From Streptomyces sp. A012304 (lineage in GTDB: Bacteria; Actinomycetota; Actinomycetes; Streptomycetales; Streptomycetaceae), in contig NZ_BQUN01000203.1 in the NCBI RefSeq assembly GCF_026008495.1, forward strand, positions 38,808 through 102,807: DNA of 64,000 nucleotides, written 5' to 3'. Every line of letters starts with the position of its first letter. Position 1 is the stretch's first letter. Under the pieces are notes generated by a model. The model made no database searches. It was not told the origin of the DNA and saw only the letters and a program-made list of their open reading frames with translations. Position numbers and translations under genes: made by a program. This document shows, piece after piece, positions 9,552-17,716 of this stretch.

Positions 9552-9960
9552 CCCCCTGGGGTTCGGTGCGGGACGGGCTGACGGGACGGGCTGGGCGGCG
9601 AAGGACGGTCCGGCGCCGATCAGGACAACGATCGCGGTGGCGAAGTGGATCCCGAAGGCCACGGCTCCAGTACCGCCGTGGCGCGGCACGATCGCGGTGG
9701 CGAAGTGGATCCCGAAGGCCACGGCTCCGGTACCGCCGTGGCGCGGCACGATCGCGGTGGCGACGAGCGGCGCGCATGAACCAGGCCTCGGCCCGGGCTC
9801 GCGACGAAGACGAGCAGGGCGAGGCCGAGGACGCCGAAGGCGGCGTCCCCGAGGCCCTCGACCGTGAGGTGGGCGGCGCCCCCGTCCGCCTTGCCCGGCA
9901 CGCCGTAGCCGGCGGCGGAGGCCCCTGACGGAGACGCACTGGGCCGACCCGCACGGCTGG
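9552..9960 (-). pseudogene. Decayed membrane protein remnant upstream of cupin
   Basis: No intact gene fits 9546-10221. On the minus strand, fragments of a hydrophobic protein appear in two frames. One frame reads LTVEGLGDAAFGVLGLALL near 9800-9870. Another reads a ATAIVPRHGGTGAVAFGIHF segment, then ATAIVVLIGAGPSF, near 9580-9770. Joined by a frameshift they would resemble the end of a small multi-spanning membrane protein. The second segment is duplicated by the 60-bp repeat described separately. No start codon with a good ribosome binding site opens either frame. I read this as a frameshifted, internally duplicated relic; non-coding spacer DNA remains possible. Confidence 0.4.
9628..9763. 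repeat. 60-bp tandem direct repeat, 2.3 copies
   Basis: Units 9628-9687 and 9688-9747 differ at one base (A in the first, G in the second, within GGCTCCRGTACC). A third partial copy covers 9748-9763. The unit is exactly 20 codons and stays open in the minus frame that encodes the hydrophobic segment, so the duplication is in frame with the relic. Near-identity implies a recent event. Confidence 0.95.
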
Positions 9961-10025
9961 TCACGCCGACACGCGGCGGCCGCCTGCCGGAGTGGGCCCA
10001 CGAGCACGGCCGGAGCCGCTGATCG

Positions 10026-10214
10026 CCCGCATCGCGGCCGCGGGAGCCGATCCGAACCCGCCCCTCCACCAGCCCGGGGCGGCGCCCCCGCATCGCTTCG
10101 CGACCGCCCGGAGCCGATCCGGACCCGCCTCCACCGGCCGGGGGCGGCGCCCCCGCATCGCGGCCGCCAGGAGCAGACCCTGGCCCGCCCCCCACCGGCC
10201 CGGGGCGGCGCCCC
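10026..10214. repeat. Imperfect GC-rich tandem repeat, about 62 bp, three copies
   Basis: Three copies begin at about 10026, 10086 and 10151. Each opens with CCCGCATCGC and ends with a GGGGCGGCGCCCC palindrome that can form a hairpin. Copies differ by several substitutions and small indels, so this is an older array than the 60-bp repeat beside it. It lies just downstream of the rmdB stop and its hairpins may act in termination. Confidence 0.8.
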
Positions 10215-10221
10215 CCAGCGG

Positions 10222-12480
10222 CTATTCGTCGGCCGCCGCCGCGGGCAGGGCCGCCGCCGGGCGCTGCCAGCCGCGAGAGCCCCGGGCCCGCAGCCACGCC
10301 GTCGTCTCCTCGGGCGGCATCGCCGCCGCGACCAGCCAGCCCTGTACGGCGTCACAGCCGAGGTCGCGCAGCCGCTCCCAGGTCTCGTCGTCCTCCACGC
10401 CCTCGGCGACGACGAGGAGGCCGAGGGAGTGGGCGAGGTCGACCGTGCAGCGCACGATCTCCGCGTCCTCGGCGTCCACCGCCAGCCGGGCCACGAAGGA
10501 ACGGTCGATCTTCAGCTCGCTCACCGGCAGGCGGCGCAGATGGACGAGGGAGGAGTAGCCGGTGCCGAAGTCGTCGAGGGACATCTTCACACCGTGTCCG
10601 GTCAGCCCGTTCAGGGTGTCGGCGGCGCGCTGCGGATCCTCCAGCAGGACGTGTTCCGTTATCTCCAGCTGGAGCGCTCCCGCCGGGACCCCGTGCCGAG
10701 CCAGCCGCGCGGCGACCGAGCCGGCGAAGCCGGGGGTGTGCACATCGCGCGGGGAGACGTTCACCGCGACCGGTACGAACAGCCCCTGGGCGCGCCACTT
10801 GGCGACCTGCCCGAGCGCTGTCTCCAGCACGTACTCCGTGAGGTGCGGCATCAGCCCGGACGACTCGGCGATCGCTATGAACTCGTCCGGCGGGACCTTG
10901 CCGCGCTCCGGGTGCACCCACCGCACAAGGGCCTCAAGGCCGGCGACCTGGCCGTCGAAGCGGACCTTGGGCTGGTAGTGCAGCTGGACCTCGTGCGCGT
11001 CGAGCGCGCGCCGCAGGTCGCCCAGCAGCCCGAGCCGGTCGGGGGTGTTGGAGTCCCGCTTGGACTCGTAGACCTCGACGCCCGTACGGTCCCGTTTGGC
11101 CTGGTACATCGCCACGTCCGCCCGGCGCAGCAGCCCCTCCGCGTCGAGCGCGTGGTCGGGGAAGACGGCGACGCCGGCGCTGGCCTCCAGCACGAGGGTG
11201 AGCCCGTCCAGGTCGAGCGGCGAACTGAGGGCGGAGACCAGACCGCGGGCGACCCGGGTCGCGGAGGTCGTGGAGTCGGCGACGGGAAGTAAGACGGCGA
11301 ACTCGTCACCGCCGAGCCGGGCCACCTCCGCCCCGCGCGGCAGGGCCAGTCGCAGCCGGTCGGCTATCTGGAGCAGCAGCCGGTCACCGGCGAGATGACC
11401 GAGCGTGTCATTGACCGAGCGAAAACGGTCGAGGTCGATCAGCATGAGTGCGGCCCGGGCGCCGATGCGCTCGGCGTCGTCCAGGGCGGTCCAGATGCGC
11501 TCGCCGAGCCACTGGCGGTTGGGGAGCCCGGTGAGCGGATCGCGCAGTTGCTCCTCCGCGCGGGCGCGGGCCATCCACAGCGTGGAGTCGAGGGCGATCA
11601 GCGGGATGGCGAACAGCGGCAGCATGATCGGCTTGGCCACGGCCACCACGCACACCAGCGGGGCTATGCCGAGCAGGGCGACGGCGACCAGGCCCTGCCT
11701 GACCACCGCGGTGCGGGCGACGGTGGGCAGGCCGCCGGAGCGTGGCGCGTGCAGATACCAGAGCAGCACGCGGGTGACCGAGAGGTAGGCGACGGCGACC
11801 AGCACCACCTGGGGCGCGGTGTAGACCGTCCAGGTGTCGGGCGTCCAGGGGTTCTCGACGGACGGCACCCGCCCGCCGGCCGCCAGCAGCAGCGCCCCGG
11901 CGCCGATGCCGAGGACGTCCACCGCGCCGTGCAGGGCGCCCTGCCGCCAGCGGTGGCGGCGGGCTATGCCGACCAGCACGACGACGGTGAGGCTGACCAG
12001 GCCGGCCGGCACCCAGCCGTACAGGAGCAGGACGGCGAGGGTGAGGGCGGCGCCGGAGCCGGTGCCGCCCCACCAGCGGGCCCGGCCGAGCAGGACCAGA
12101 TGGCCTACGACGACACCGGTCAGCAGGGCCAGCGACCAGCCGACGGTGCCGGACGGGAAGAGCGCGTGGTTGCCGGTGAAGGCGCGGTAGAAGCCGGCGC
12201 CGAGGGCGAACCCGGCCGCCGCGACGACCGCCGCGGGCAGCGCGGGCCAGGACAGGTGCCGGTCGGGTTCACCGCCGGGCAGCCCGTGGGCGACGGGGAC
12301 GGGGAGCAGGGCGGGCGCGCGCGGCTCCACCGAGGTGCGCGCGGTGTGCGGGGCGCCGGGGCGCGCTTCCGCGCCCGGGGGCCGTTCCGCCCACACCACC
12401 CAGCGGCTGCCCCACCAGGCGCCGGTGACCCGGCGCCGGCGCAGCCCTGAGTCGGGGGCGGCGCTCTCGGTCGGTTCCAT
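10222..12480 (-). CDS. rmdB: Membrane GGDEF-EAL cyclic-di-GMP enzyme, RmdB-like, TTA codon
   Basis: This 752-residue protein has an N-terminal membrane region with about 8-10 helices (residues about 70-305). A GGDEF domain follows (LGGDEF, 390-394) and then an EAL domain (GLEALVRWVHPERGK, Glu516 in EAL; also ITEHVLLED and DDFGTGYSSL). The residues needed for phosphodiesterase activity are present. The allosteric I-site RxxD is degenerate (RGAE). The organisation matches RmdB of S. coelicolor (SCO5495), reported as a c-di-GMP phosphodiesterase that promotes development. Start ATG 12480 has GAGGG 8 bases upstream. Codon 397, three residues after GGDEF, is TTA (11290-11292), placing translation under bldA. 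The symbol is assigned from architecture and neighbourhood (next to ligA). Confidence 0.9.
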   Translation of the reverse strand: MEPTESAAPDSGLRRRRVTGAWWGSRWVVWAERPPGAEARPGAPHTARTSVEPRAPALLPVPVAHGLPGGEPDRHLSWPALPAAVVAAAGFALGAGFYRAFTGNHALFPSGTVGWSLALLTGVVVGHLVLLGRARWWGGTGSGAALTLAVLLLYGWVPAGLVSLTVVVLVGIARRHRWRQGALHGAVDVLGIGAGALLLAAGGRVPSVENPWTPDTWTVYTAPQVVLVAVAYLSVTRVLLWYLHAPRSGGLPTVARTAVVRQGLVAVALLGIAPLVCVVAVAKPIMLPLFAIPLIALDSTLWMARARAEEQLRDPLTGLPNRQWLGERIWTALDDAERIGARAALMLIDLDRFRSVNDTLGHLAGDRLLLQIADRLRLALPRGAEVARLGGDEFAVLLPVADSTTSATRVARGLVSALSSPLDLDGLTLVLEASAGVAVFPDHALDAEGLLRRADVAMYQAKRDRTGVEVYESKRDSNTPDRLGLLGDLRRALDAHEVQLHYQPKVRFDGQVAGLEALVRWVHPERGKVPPDEFIAIAESSGLMPHLTEYVLETALGQVAKWRAQGLFVPVAVNVSPRDVHTPGFAGSVAARLARHGVPAGALQLEITEHVLLEDPQRAADTLNGLTGHGVKMSLDDFGTGYSSLVHLRRLPVSELKIDRSFVARLAVDAEDAEIVRCTVDLAHSLGLLVVAEGVEDDETWERLRDLGCDAVQGWLVAAAMPPEETTAWLRARGSRGWQRPAAALPAAAADE

Positions 12481-12750
12481 TCCCGTCCCTCTCACAGCCG
12501 GCGGTGCCCACGCCACGCGGCCCGGTGCCCGACAGCCCTTGGGCGGCGCCGCGTTGGAAGACCCTTCCCCGTGCCCGTCACGAGCGCGGGGATGCCCCGA
12601 CCGCAGCTGGGCACGGCAGGCGCACATCTCAACAGTAGGCCGCAGAAGGCTTCCACGGGCAGCGGTCGACGACGGTTGCCCGAATGCGCCCCGGCCACCC
12701 GTATGCATCTGATATGCGCCGATCGGGTGGCCTTCAACCGCTGTCGCCCG

Positions 12751-14943
12751 CTACTCCGCTGCCGGAAGCGCGGCTTCCGCGGCGGCCTTCGGGCCCTGTT
12801 CCAGCAGGACCGTGAAGCCGTCCTCGTCCAGGACGGGCACCTTGAGCTGCATCGCCTTGTCGTATTTCGATCCGGGACTGTCACCCACAACGACGAATGA
12901 CGTCTTCTTCGAAACCGATCCGGTCACCTTCGCTCCGCGGCTCTGGAGGGCGTCCTTGGCGCCGTCGCGGGTGAAGTGCTCCAGCGTGCCGGTGACGACG
13001 ACGGTGAGGCCTTCGAGCGGACGCGGACCCTCGTCCTCGCCGGAGCTCTCCTCCTCCATACGGACGCCGGCTTCCTTCCACTTGCGCAGGATCTCCTGGT
13101 GCCACGCCTCAGCGAACCACTCCTTGAGGGAGGCGGCGATGGTGGGACCGACGCCCTCGGTGTTCGCCAGCTCCTCCTCGCTCGCCTGCCGGATGCGGTC
13201 GATGGAGCGGAACTCGCGCGCGAGCGCCTCGGCGGCCACCGGTCCCACGTGCCGGATGGACAGGCCGGTGAGGATCCGGGCGAGCGGGCGCTGCTTGGCG
13301 GCCGCGATGTTCTCCAGCATGGCCAGCGCGTTCTTCTTCGGCTCGCCCTGCTGGTTGGCGAAGACCGTGACGATCTTCTCCTCGCCGGTCTTCGGATCCC
13401 GCTTGGGCAGACCGCTGTCCTGGTCCAGGACGTACGCCTTGATGGGCAGCAACTGCTCGACGGTGAGGTCGAACAGGTCGCCCTCGTCGGTGAGCGGCGG
13501 GTCGGCGGGCTCCAGCGGCTTGGTGAGGGCGGCGGCGGCGACATACCCGAAGTGCTCGATGTCCAGCGCCTTGCGACCGGCCAGGTAGAAGAGCCGCTCG
13601 CGCAACTGGGCGGGGCAGGTGCGGGCGTTGGGGCAGCGCAGGTCGACGTCGCCCTCCTTCATCGGCCGGAGCGCCGTACCGCACTCGGGGCACTCCGACG
13701 GCATCACGAACTCCCGCTCGGTGCCGTCCCGCAGGTCGACGACCGGGCCCAGGATCTCCGGAATGACGTCACCGGCCTTGCGCAGCACCACCGTGTCGCC
13801 GATGAGGACGCCCTTGGCCTTGACGACGTCCTGGTTGTGCAGGGTGGCGAACTCCACCTCGGAGCCGGCCACCGTCACCGGCTCGACCTGGGCGTACGGC
13901 GTGACACGGCCCGTGCGGCCCACGCCCACGCGGATGTTGACGAGTTTGGTGTTGACCTCCTCCGGCGCGTACTTGTACGCGATCGCCCAGCGCGGCGCGC
14001 GCGCCGTCGAGCCGAGGCGGCCCTGGAGCCGGATCTCGTCGAGCTTGACGACCACCCCGTCGATCTCGTGCTCCACGGAGTGGCGGTTCTCGCCGTAGTG
14101 CGCGATGAACCGCCGTACGCCGTCGAGGTCGTCGACCACCTTGTTGTGCAAGGAGGTGGGCAGGCCCCAGTGTTTGAGGAGGTCGTAGGCCTCGGAGAGA
14201 CGGCTGAGGCCCTCGTAGCCCTCCAGGGCGCCGATGCCGTGGACCACCATGTGCAGGGGGCGGGTCGCGGTGACGCGCGGGTCCTTCTGGCGCAGCGAAC
14301 CGGCCGCCGCGTTGCGCGGGTTGGCGAAGGGCTTGTCGCCGGCCTCGACCAGACGGGCGTTGAGCTCCTCGAACTTCTCCATCGGGAAGTAGACCTCGCC
14401 GCGGATCTCCACGAGCGTGGGCACGCCGTCGCCCGCGAGGCGGTCGGGGATCTCCGCGATCGTGCGCACGTTGGGCGTGATGTCCTCGCCGGTGCGGCCG
14501 TCGCCGCGGGTCGCCGCGCGCGTGAGCCGGCCGTTCTCATAGGTGAGGTTGACGGCGAGGCCGTCGACCTTCAGCTCGCACAGGAAGTGGTAAGGGGAGG
14601 CACCGACGTCCTTGTGGACACGCTCGGCCCAGGCGGCCAGCTCCAGGTCGTCGAAGGCGTTGTCCAGCGAGAGCATGCGCTCGCGGTGCTGGACGGCCGT
14701 GAACTCCGTCGCGTACGCGCCCGCGACCTTCTGGGTCGGCGAGTCGGGCGTGCGCAGCTCGGGGTACTGCTCCTCCAGCGCCTCCAGGGAGCGCAGGAGG
14801 CGGTCGAACTCCGCGTCGCTGATGACGGGAGCGTCCTTGACGTAGTACCGGAAGCGGTGCTCCTCGATCTGCTCAGCGAGCTGCGCGTGCTGCTCCCGTG
14901 CCTGCGTGGGCACCGTCGTCTCCGCTTGCTTGTCGCCGGCCAC
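12751..14943 (-). CDS. ligA: NAD-dependent DNA ligase LigA
   Basis: This 730-residue LigA seals nicks in replication and repair, using NAD+ to form an AMP-lysine intermediate. The Ia domain (RFRYYVKDAPVISDAEFD) binds NAD. The adenylation domain carries Lys125 in ELKVDGLAV. The OB fold follows (GRTGRVTPYAQVEPV). The four-Cys zinc finger is CPECG with CPNARTCPAQ. Helix-hairpin-helix motifs lie around ILTGLSIRHVGPVAAEAL and NTEGVGPTIAASL, and a C-terminal BRCT domain begins LEGLTVVVTGTL. Start GTG 14943 has GGGAGG upstream. A somewhat long insert of about 50 residues after the zinc finger (KPLEPADPPLTDEGD) is, as I recall, seen in streptomycete LigA. The gene is expected to be essential. Confidence 0.97.
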   Translation of the reverse strand: MAGDKQAETTVPTQAREQHAQLAEQIEEHRFRYYVKDAPVISDAEFDRLLRSLEALEEQYPELRTPDSPTQKVAGAYATEFTAVQHRERMLSLDNAFDDLELAAWAERVHKDVGASPYHFLCELKVDGLAVNLTYENGRLTRAATRGDGRTGEDITPNVRTIAEIPDRLAGDGVPTLVEIRGEVYFPMEKFEELNARLVEAGDKPFANPRNAAAGSLRQKDPRVTATRPLHMVVHGIGALEGYEGLSRLSEAYDLLKHWGLPTSLHNKVVDDLDGVRRFIAHYGENRHSVEHEIDGVVVKLDEIRLQGRLGSTARAPRWAIAYKYAPEEVNTKLVNIRVGVGRTGRVTPYAQVEPVTVAGSEVEFATLHNQDVVKAKGVLIGDTVVLRKAGDVIPEILGPVVDLRDGTEREFVMPSECPECGTALRPMKEGDVDLRCPNARTCPAQLRERLFYLAGRKALDIEHFGYVAAAALTKPLEPADPPLTDEGDLFDLTVEQLLPIKAYVLDQDSGLPKRDPKTGEEKIVTVFANQQGEPKKNALAMLENIAAAKQRPLARILTGLSIRHVGPVAAEALAREFRSIDRIRQASEEELANTEGVGPTIAASLKEWFAEAWHQEILRKWKEAGVRMEEESSGEDEGPRPLEGLTVVVTGTLEHFTRDGAKDALQSRGAKVTGSVSKKTSFVVVGDSPGSKYDKAMQLKVPVLDEDGFTVLLEQGPKAAAEAALPAAE

Positions 14944-14958
14944 CGTGTTGTCCTCCCG

Positions 14959-15957
14959 TTACTCTGGGTTGTCCGCGAGGGATCTCGCCGCCCGGACGCA
15001 GTGAGCGAGCGCCTGCCGCGCGTACGCGGGGGAGGCCCCCGCGAGGCCGCACGCCGGAGTGACCGTGACCGCTTCCGCGAGAAGCCCCGGTGACAGCCCC
15101 AGCCTGCGCCACAGCGTCCTGACACCCATGACGCTACCGGCAGGGTCTGACAACGGGCCGTCCACGCCCGGCACCACACCGGCGAACAGCCGGGTACCCC
15201 CTTCCACGGCCTCGCCGATCACCTCGTCGTCACGCTCGGTGAGGAGCGAGAAGTCGAAGGAGACGGCGGCCGCTCCGGCCCGGCGCAGCAGCGCGAACGG
15301 GACGTCCGGCGCGCACGAGTGGACCACGACCGGGCCGCCGCCGTGCACCCCGACGACCTCCCGCAGGATCGCCTCCACGACCTGGCGATCGACGGCTCGG
15401 TGGGTGCGGTAGCCGCTGGCGGTGCGCACCCGGCCGCGCAGCACGGCCGTGAGGGAGGGTTCGTCGAGCTGGAGCACGAGCTGGGCGCCCGGGACCCGGC
15501 GCCGCACCTCCGCGAGGTGCAGTCGCAGGCCCTCCGCGAGGGAGGCGGCCAGGTCGCGGCAGGCGCCGGGGTCGGAGAGGGCGGCCTCGCCGTTCTTCAG
15601 CTCGAGGGCGGACGCCAGGGTCCAGGGCCCGACCGCCTGGATCTTGAGCTGTCCCTCGTGCCCCTGCGTGAACTCCTCCAGCGCGTCGAGGTCCTCCCCC
15701 AGCCACGACCGCGCCCGCCGGGTGTCGCGGCCGGGACGGTCACCGATCCGCCAGCCGCTGGGCTCCACGCGCGCGTACAGCTCCACCAGCAGACCCGCCG
15801 TGCGGCCGATCATGTCGGCGCCGGGGCCGCGGGCGGGCAGCTCGGGGAGGAACGGGAAGTCCTCGAAGGATCCGGTGGCGGTCTTGGCGGCCTCTCTGGC
15901 GTCGCCGCCGGGCAGGGAGCCGATGCCGGTGGCGGGGCCGAAGCGATTGTCGTTCAC
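14959..15957 (-). CDS. Methionine synthase II (MetE)-like, C-terminal domain only
   Basis: This 332-residue protein matches the cobalamin-independent methionine synthase C-terminal barrel. Typical segments are ATGIGSLPGGDAREA near the start, IQAVGPWTLAS, VLQLDEPSLTAVL and VVVHSCAPDVPF. The last supplies a His-x-Cys pair for zinc and is followed by VTPACGLAGASPAYA, with the third Cys. Full-length MetE is about 750 residues, so this is the stand-alone core type, which may use a methyl donor other than methyltetrahydrofolate. Start GTG 15957. It ends 15 bases before ligA begins on the same strand, so the two are likely co-transcribed. The methyl donor is an open question. Confidence 0.85.
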   Translation of the reverse strand: MNDNRFGPATGIGSLPGGDAREAAKTATGSFEDFPFLPELPARGPGADMIGRTAGLLVELYARVEPSGWRIGDRPGRDTRRARSWLGEDLDALEEFTQGHEGQLKIQAVGPWTLASALELKNGEAALSDPGACRDLAASLAEGLRLHLAEVRRRVPGAQLVLQLDEPSLTAVLRGRVRTASGYRTHRAVDRQVVEAILREVVGVHGGGPVVVHSCAPDVPFALLRRAGAAAVSFDFSLLTERDDEVIGEAVEGGTRLFAGVVPGVDGPLSDPAGSVMGVRTLWRRLGLSPGLLAEAVTVTPACGLAGASPAYARQALAHCVRAARSLADNPE

Positions 15958-16025
15958 GGGTGAAGCCTACGTAGGCCCCGCCCCCGCCCGTGTGCCGCGG
16001 CCCCGCACACCGGACCGGGACGGTG

Positions 16026-16715
16026 TCATCCGCCCGGCCGTACCGTGAGATCGTTGACCTCCGCGTCCCTCGGCAGGTCCAGCGCCATCAGGATCGTCGT
16101 CGCCACCGACTCGGGGTCGATCCACCGGGCGGGGTCGTACTCCTTGCCCTCCTGCTGGTGGACCTTGGCCTGCATGGGGCTCGCCGTGCGGCCGGGGTAG
16201 ACGGAGGTGACGCGGACGCCGTTGGAGTGTTCCTCGTGGCGCAACGAGTCCGCCAGAGCCTTCAGTCCGTGCTTGGAGGCGGCGTAGGCGGACCAGTCGG
16301 CGTGGGCGTTCAGGCCGGCGCCGGAGTTGACGAACACCACGTGTCCACGGCTCGCGCGCAGCTGGGGCAGGAAGTGGCGGGTCAGCTCGGCGGGCGCGAT
16401 CAGGTTGACGTTGAGCTGGTGCCGCCAGGACTTGGGGGTCAGGTCGCCGACCGCGCCGAGGTCGACGACCCCGGCGATGTGCAGCAGGGAGTCGACGCGG
16501 TCGGGGAGCGTCTGGTGGGAGAAGGCCCAGGACAGCCTGTCAGGGTCGGCCAGGTCCCCGACGAGCGTCTTCGCGCCGGGGAACTCCGCCGCCAGCTCCT
16601 TAGCGCGTCCCGCGTCGCGCGCGTGGAGCACGAGGTCGTCCCCGCGCGCGTGGAGACGGCGGGCGACGGCCGCGCCGATGCCGGAGCCCGCACCGGTGAT
16701 CACATGAGTAGCCAT
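16026..16715 (-). CDS. Short-chain dehydrogenase/reductase
   Basis: This 229-residue classical SDR is an NAD(P)-dependent oxidoreductase. It has the N-terminal cofactor motif TGAGSGIG, the downstream HIAG (the usual NNAG), and the catalytic Ser-Tyr-Lys set in VFVNSGAGLNAHADWSAYAASKHG. The motif YPGRTASPM follows the active site. The substrate is unknown. ATG 16715 places the first strand (THVITGAG) immediately after the start, as expected; an ATG three codons upstream (16724) is an equally possible start. It is preceded, after a 27-base gap, by the LOG-family gene on the same strand. Confidence 0.9.
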   Translation of the reverse strand: MATHVITGAGSGIGAAVARRLHARGDDLVLHARDAGRAKELAAEFPGAKTLVGDLADPDRLSWAFSHQTLPDRVDSLLHIAGVVDLGAVGDLTPKSWRHQLNVNLIAPAELTRHFLPQLRASRGHVVFVNSGAGLNAHADWSAYAASKHGLKALADSLRHEEHSNGVRVTSVYPGRTASPMQAKVHQQEGKEYDPARWIDPESVATTILMALDLPRDAEVNDLTVRPGG

Positions 16716-16742
16716 GCCCGCCATGCTCGCATCACCGGCGGG

Positions 16743-17303
16743 TCAGGCGACGCCCCGGTCGGCGGCGGCCGCTGACGTCGCAGCCTCCAGGTAGGCCAGC
16801 GCCCCGACCGGCTCCTCCGCGAAGAAGACCAGGTCGGTCAGGGGCCGCGGCAGGAACCCCTCGTCCTCCATGCGCCGGAACTGCTGTTCGAGACCGTCGT
16901 AGAAGCCGGCGGTGTTCAGCAGGACGACGGGTTTGTCGGTGTGGCCGTGCTTCTTCAGCTCCAGGATCTCGGTGGCCTCGTCGAGGGTGCCGGTCCCGCC
17001 GACCATGACGACCACCGCGTCGGCCTTCTCCAGGAGCAGCTTCTTGCGTTCGGCCAGGTCCCTCGCGATCACCATCTCGTCCACGCCCGGACGGGCCTTC
17101 GCCGCCAGGAACTCCACCGAGACGCCGGCCAGCCGGCCGCCGGCCTCCTGCACCCCGTCGGCGACCACCTTCATCAGGCCCACGTCGGATCCGCCCCACA
17201 CGAGCGTGTGGCCGCCCTTGCCGAGCAGTTCGGCGAACTCGCGCGCGGGGCGCGTGTAACGGTCGTCGAGATCGGCGGCGGAGAGGAAGACACAGATACG
17301 CAT
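16743..17303 (-). CDS. LOG family nucleotide phosphoribohydrolase
   Basis: This 186-residue protein belongs to the LOG / TIGR00730 family. It starts MRICVFLSAADLDDRY, has WGGSDVGLMKVVADG (the GGx-x-G-L-M motif), and carries MVGGTGTLDEATEIL in place of the usual PGGxGTxxE. These loops bind the ribose phosphate of an AMP-like substrate. Family members release the base from nucleoside 5'-monophosphates, in some cases producing cytokinins; many bacterial copies have no proven substrate. The catalytic Arg-Glu environment looks kept (Glu in TLDE). Start ATG 17303. It is divergent from the DUF427 gene and upstream of the SDR gene. Confidence 0.88.
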   Translation of the reverse strand: MRICVFLSAADLDDRYTRPAREFAELLGKGGHTLVWGGSDVGLMKVVADGVQEAGGRLAGVSVEFLAAKARPGVDEMVIARDLAERKKLLLEKADAVVVMVGGTGTLDEATEILELKKHGHTDKPVVLLNTAGFYDGLEQQFRRMEDEGFLPRPLTDLVFFAEEPVGALAYLEAATSAAAADRGVA

Positions 17304-17354
17304 GGGGTCACCGTACGCGGGAAGAACCGGGGCCCCGCGAGCGCTTTCTGCGGT

Positions 17355-17678
17355 ATGGCCCATGGACACACCATCACCATCGAGCGGGGCGGGCGGCACG
17401 TCAGGGTCGTCCACGACGGCCGGGTGCTGGCCGAGAGCGACCGCCCCCTGGTCCTGCGCGAGACCGGCTGTCCGGTGCGGTACTACCTCCCCGCCGAGGA
17501 CGTACGGCTGGACCTGCTGACGCCCTCCGACACCCGTACGTACTGCCCGTTCAAGGGCACCGCCTCCTACTGGTCGCTGCCGGAGGCGCCCGACCTGGTG
17601 TGGGCGTACCCCGATCCGAAGCCGGACGTCAGGGAGATCAAGGACCACCTCTGCTTCTACGAAGTGGAAGTGTCGTAG
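17355..17678 (+). CDS. DUF427 domain protein
   Basis: This 107-residue protein is a complete DUF427 domain. Its core includes VHDGRVLAESDRPLVLRETG, RYYLPAEDVR, TYCPFKGTASYW and the final DHLCFYEVEVS. The family folds as a small beta-barrel and has no established biochemical role. The conserved CPFKG-x-A-x-Y-W block is its signature. The Shine-Dalgarno sequence before ATG 17355 is weak, but the start fits family length. The gene lies 51 bases from the divergent LOG gene and 38 bases before an alpha/beta hydrolase on the same strand. Confidence 0.9.
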   Translation: MAHGHTITIERGGRHVRVVHDGRVLAESDRPLVLRETGCPVRYYLPAEDVRLDLLTPSDTRTYCPFKGTASYWSLPEAPDLVWAYPDPKPDVREIKDHLCFYEVEVS

Positions 17679-17716
17679 GCCGATGACGTCCGTGCCGTGC
17701 GGCAGTCTGGACAGGC

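Noticed and set aside
9628..10214. Possible CRISPR array
   Set aside because: The 60-bp units are contiguous without spacers, the second array has degenerate long units, and no cas gene is present.
9546..10355. N-terminal extension of the cupin protein
   Set aside because: The frame is open because of repeats and GC-rich spacer. A ribosome binding site directly before ATG 9545 and normal cupin length argue against it.
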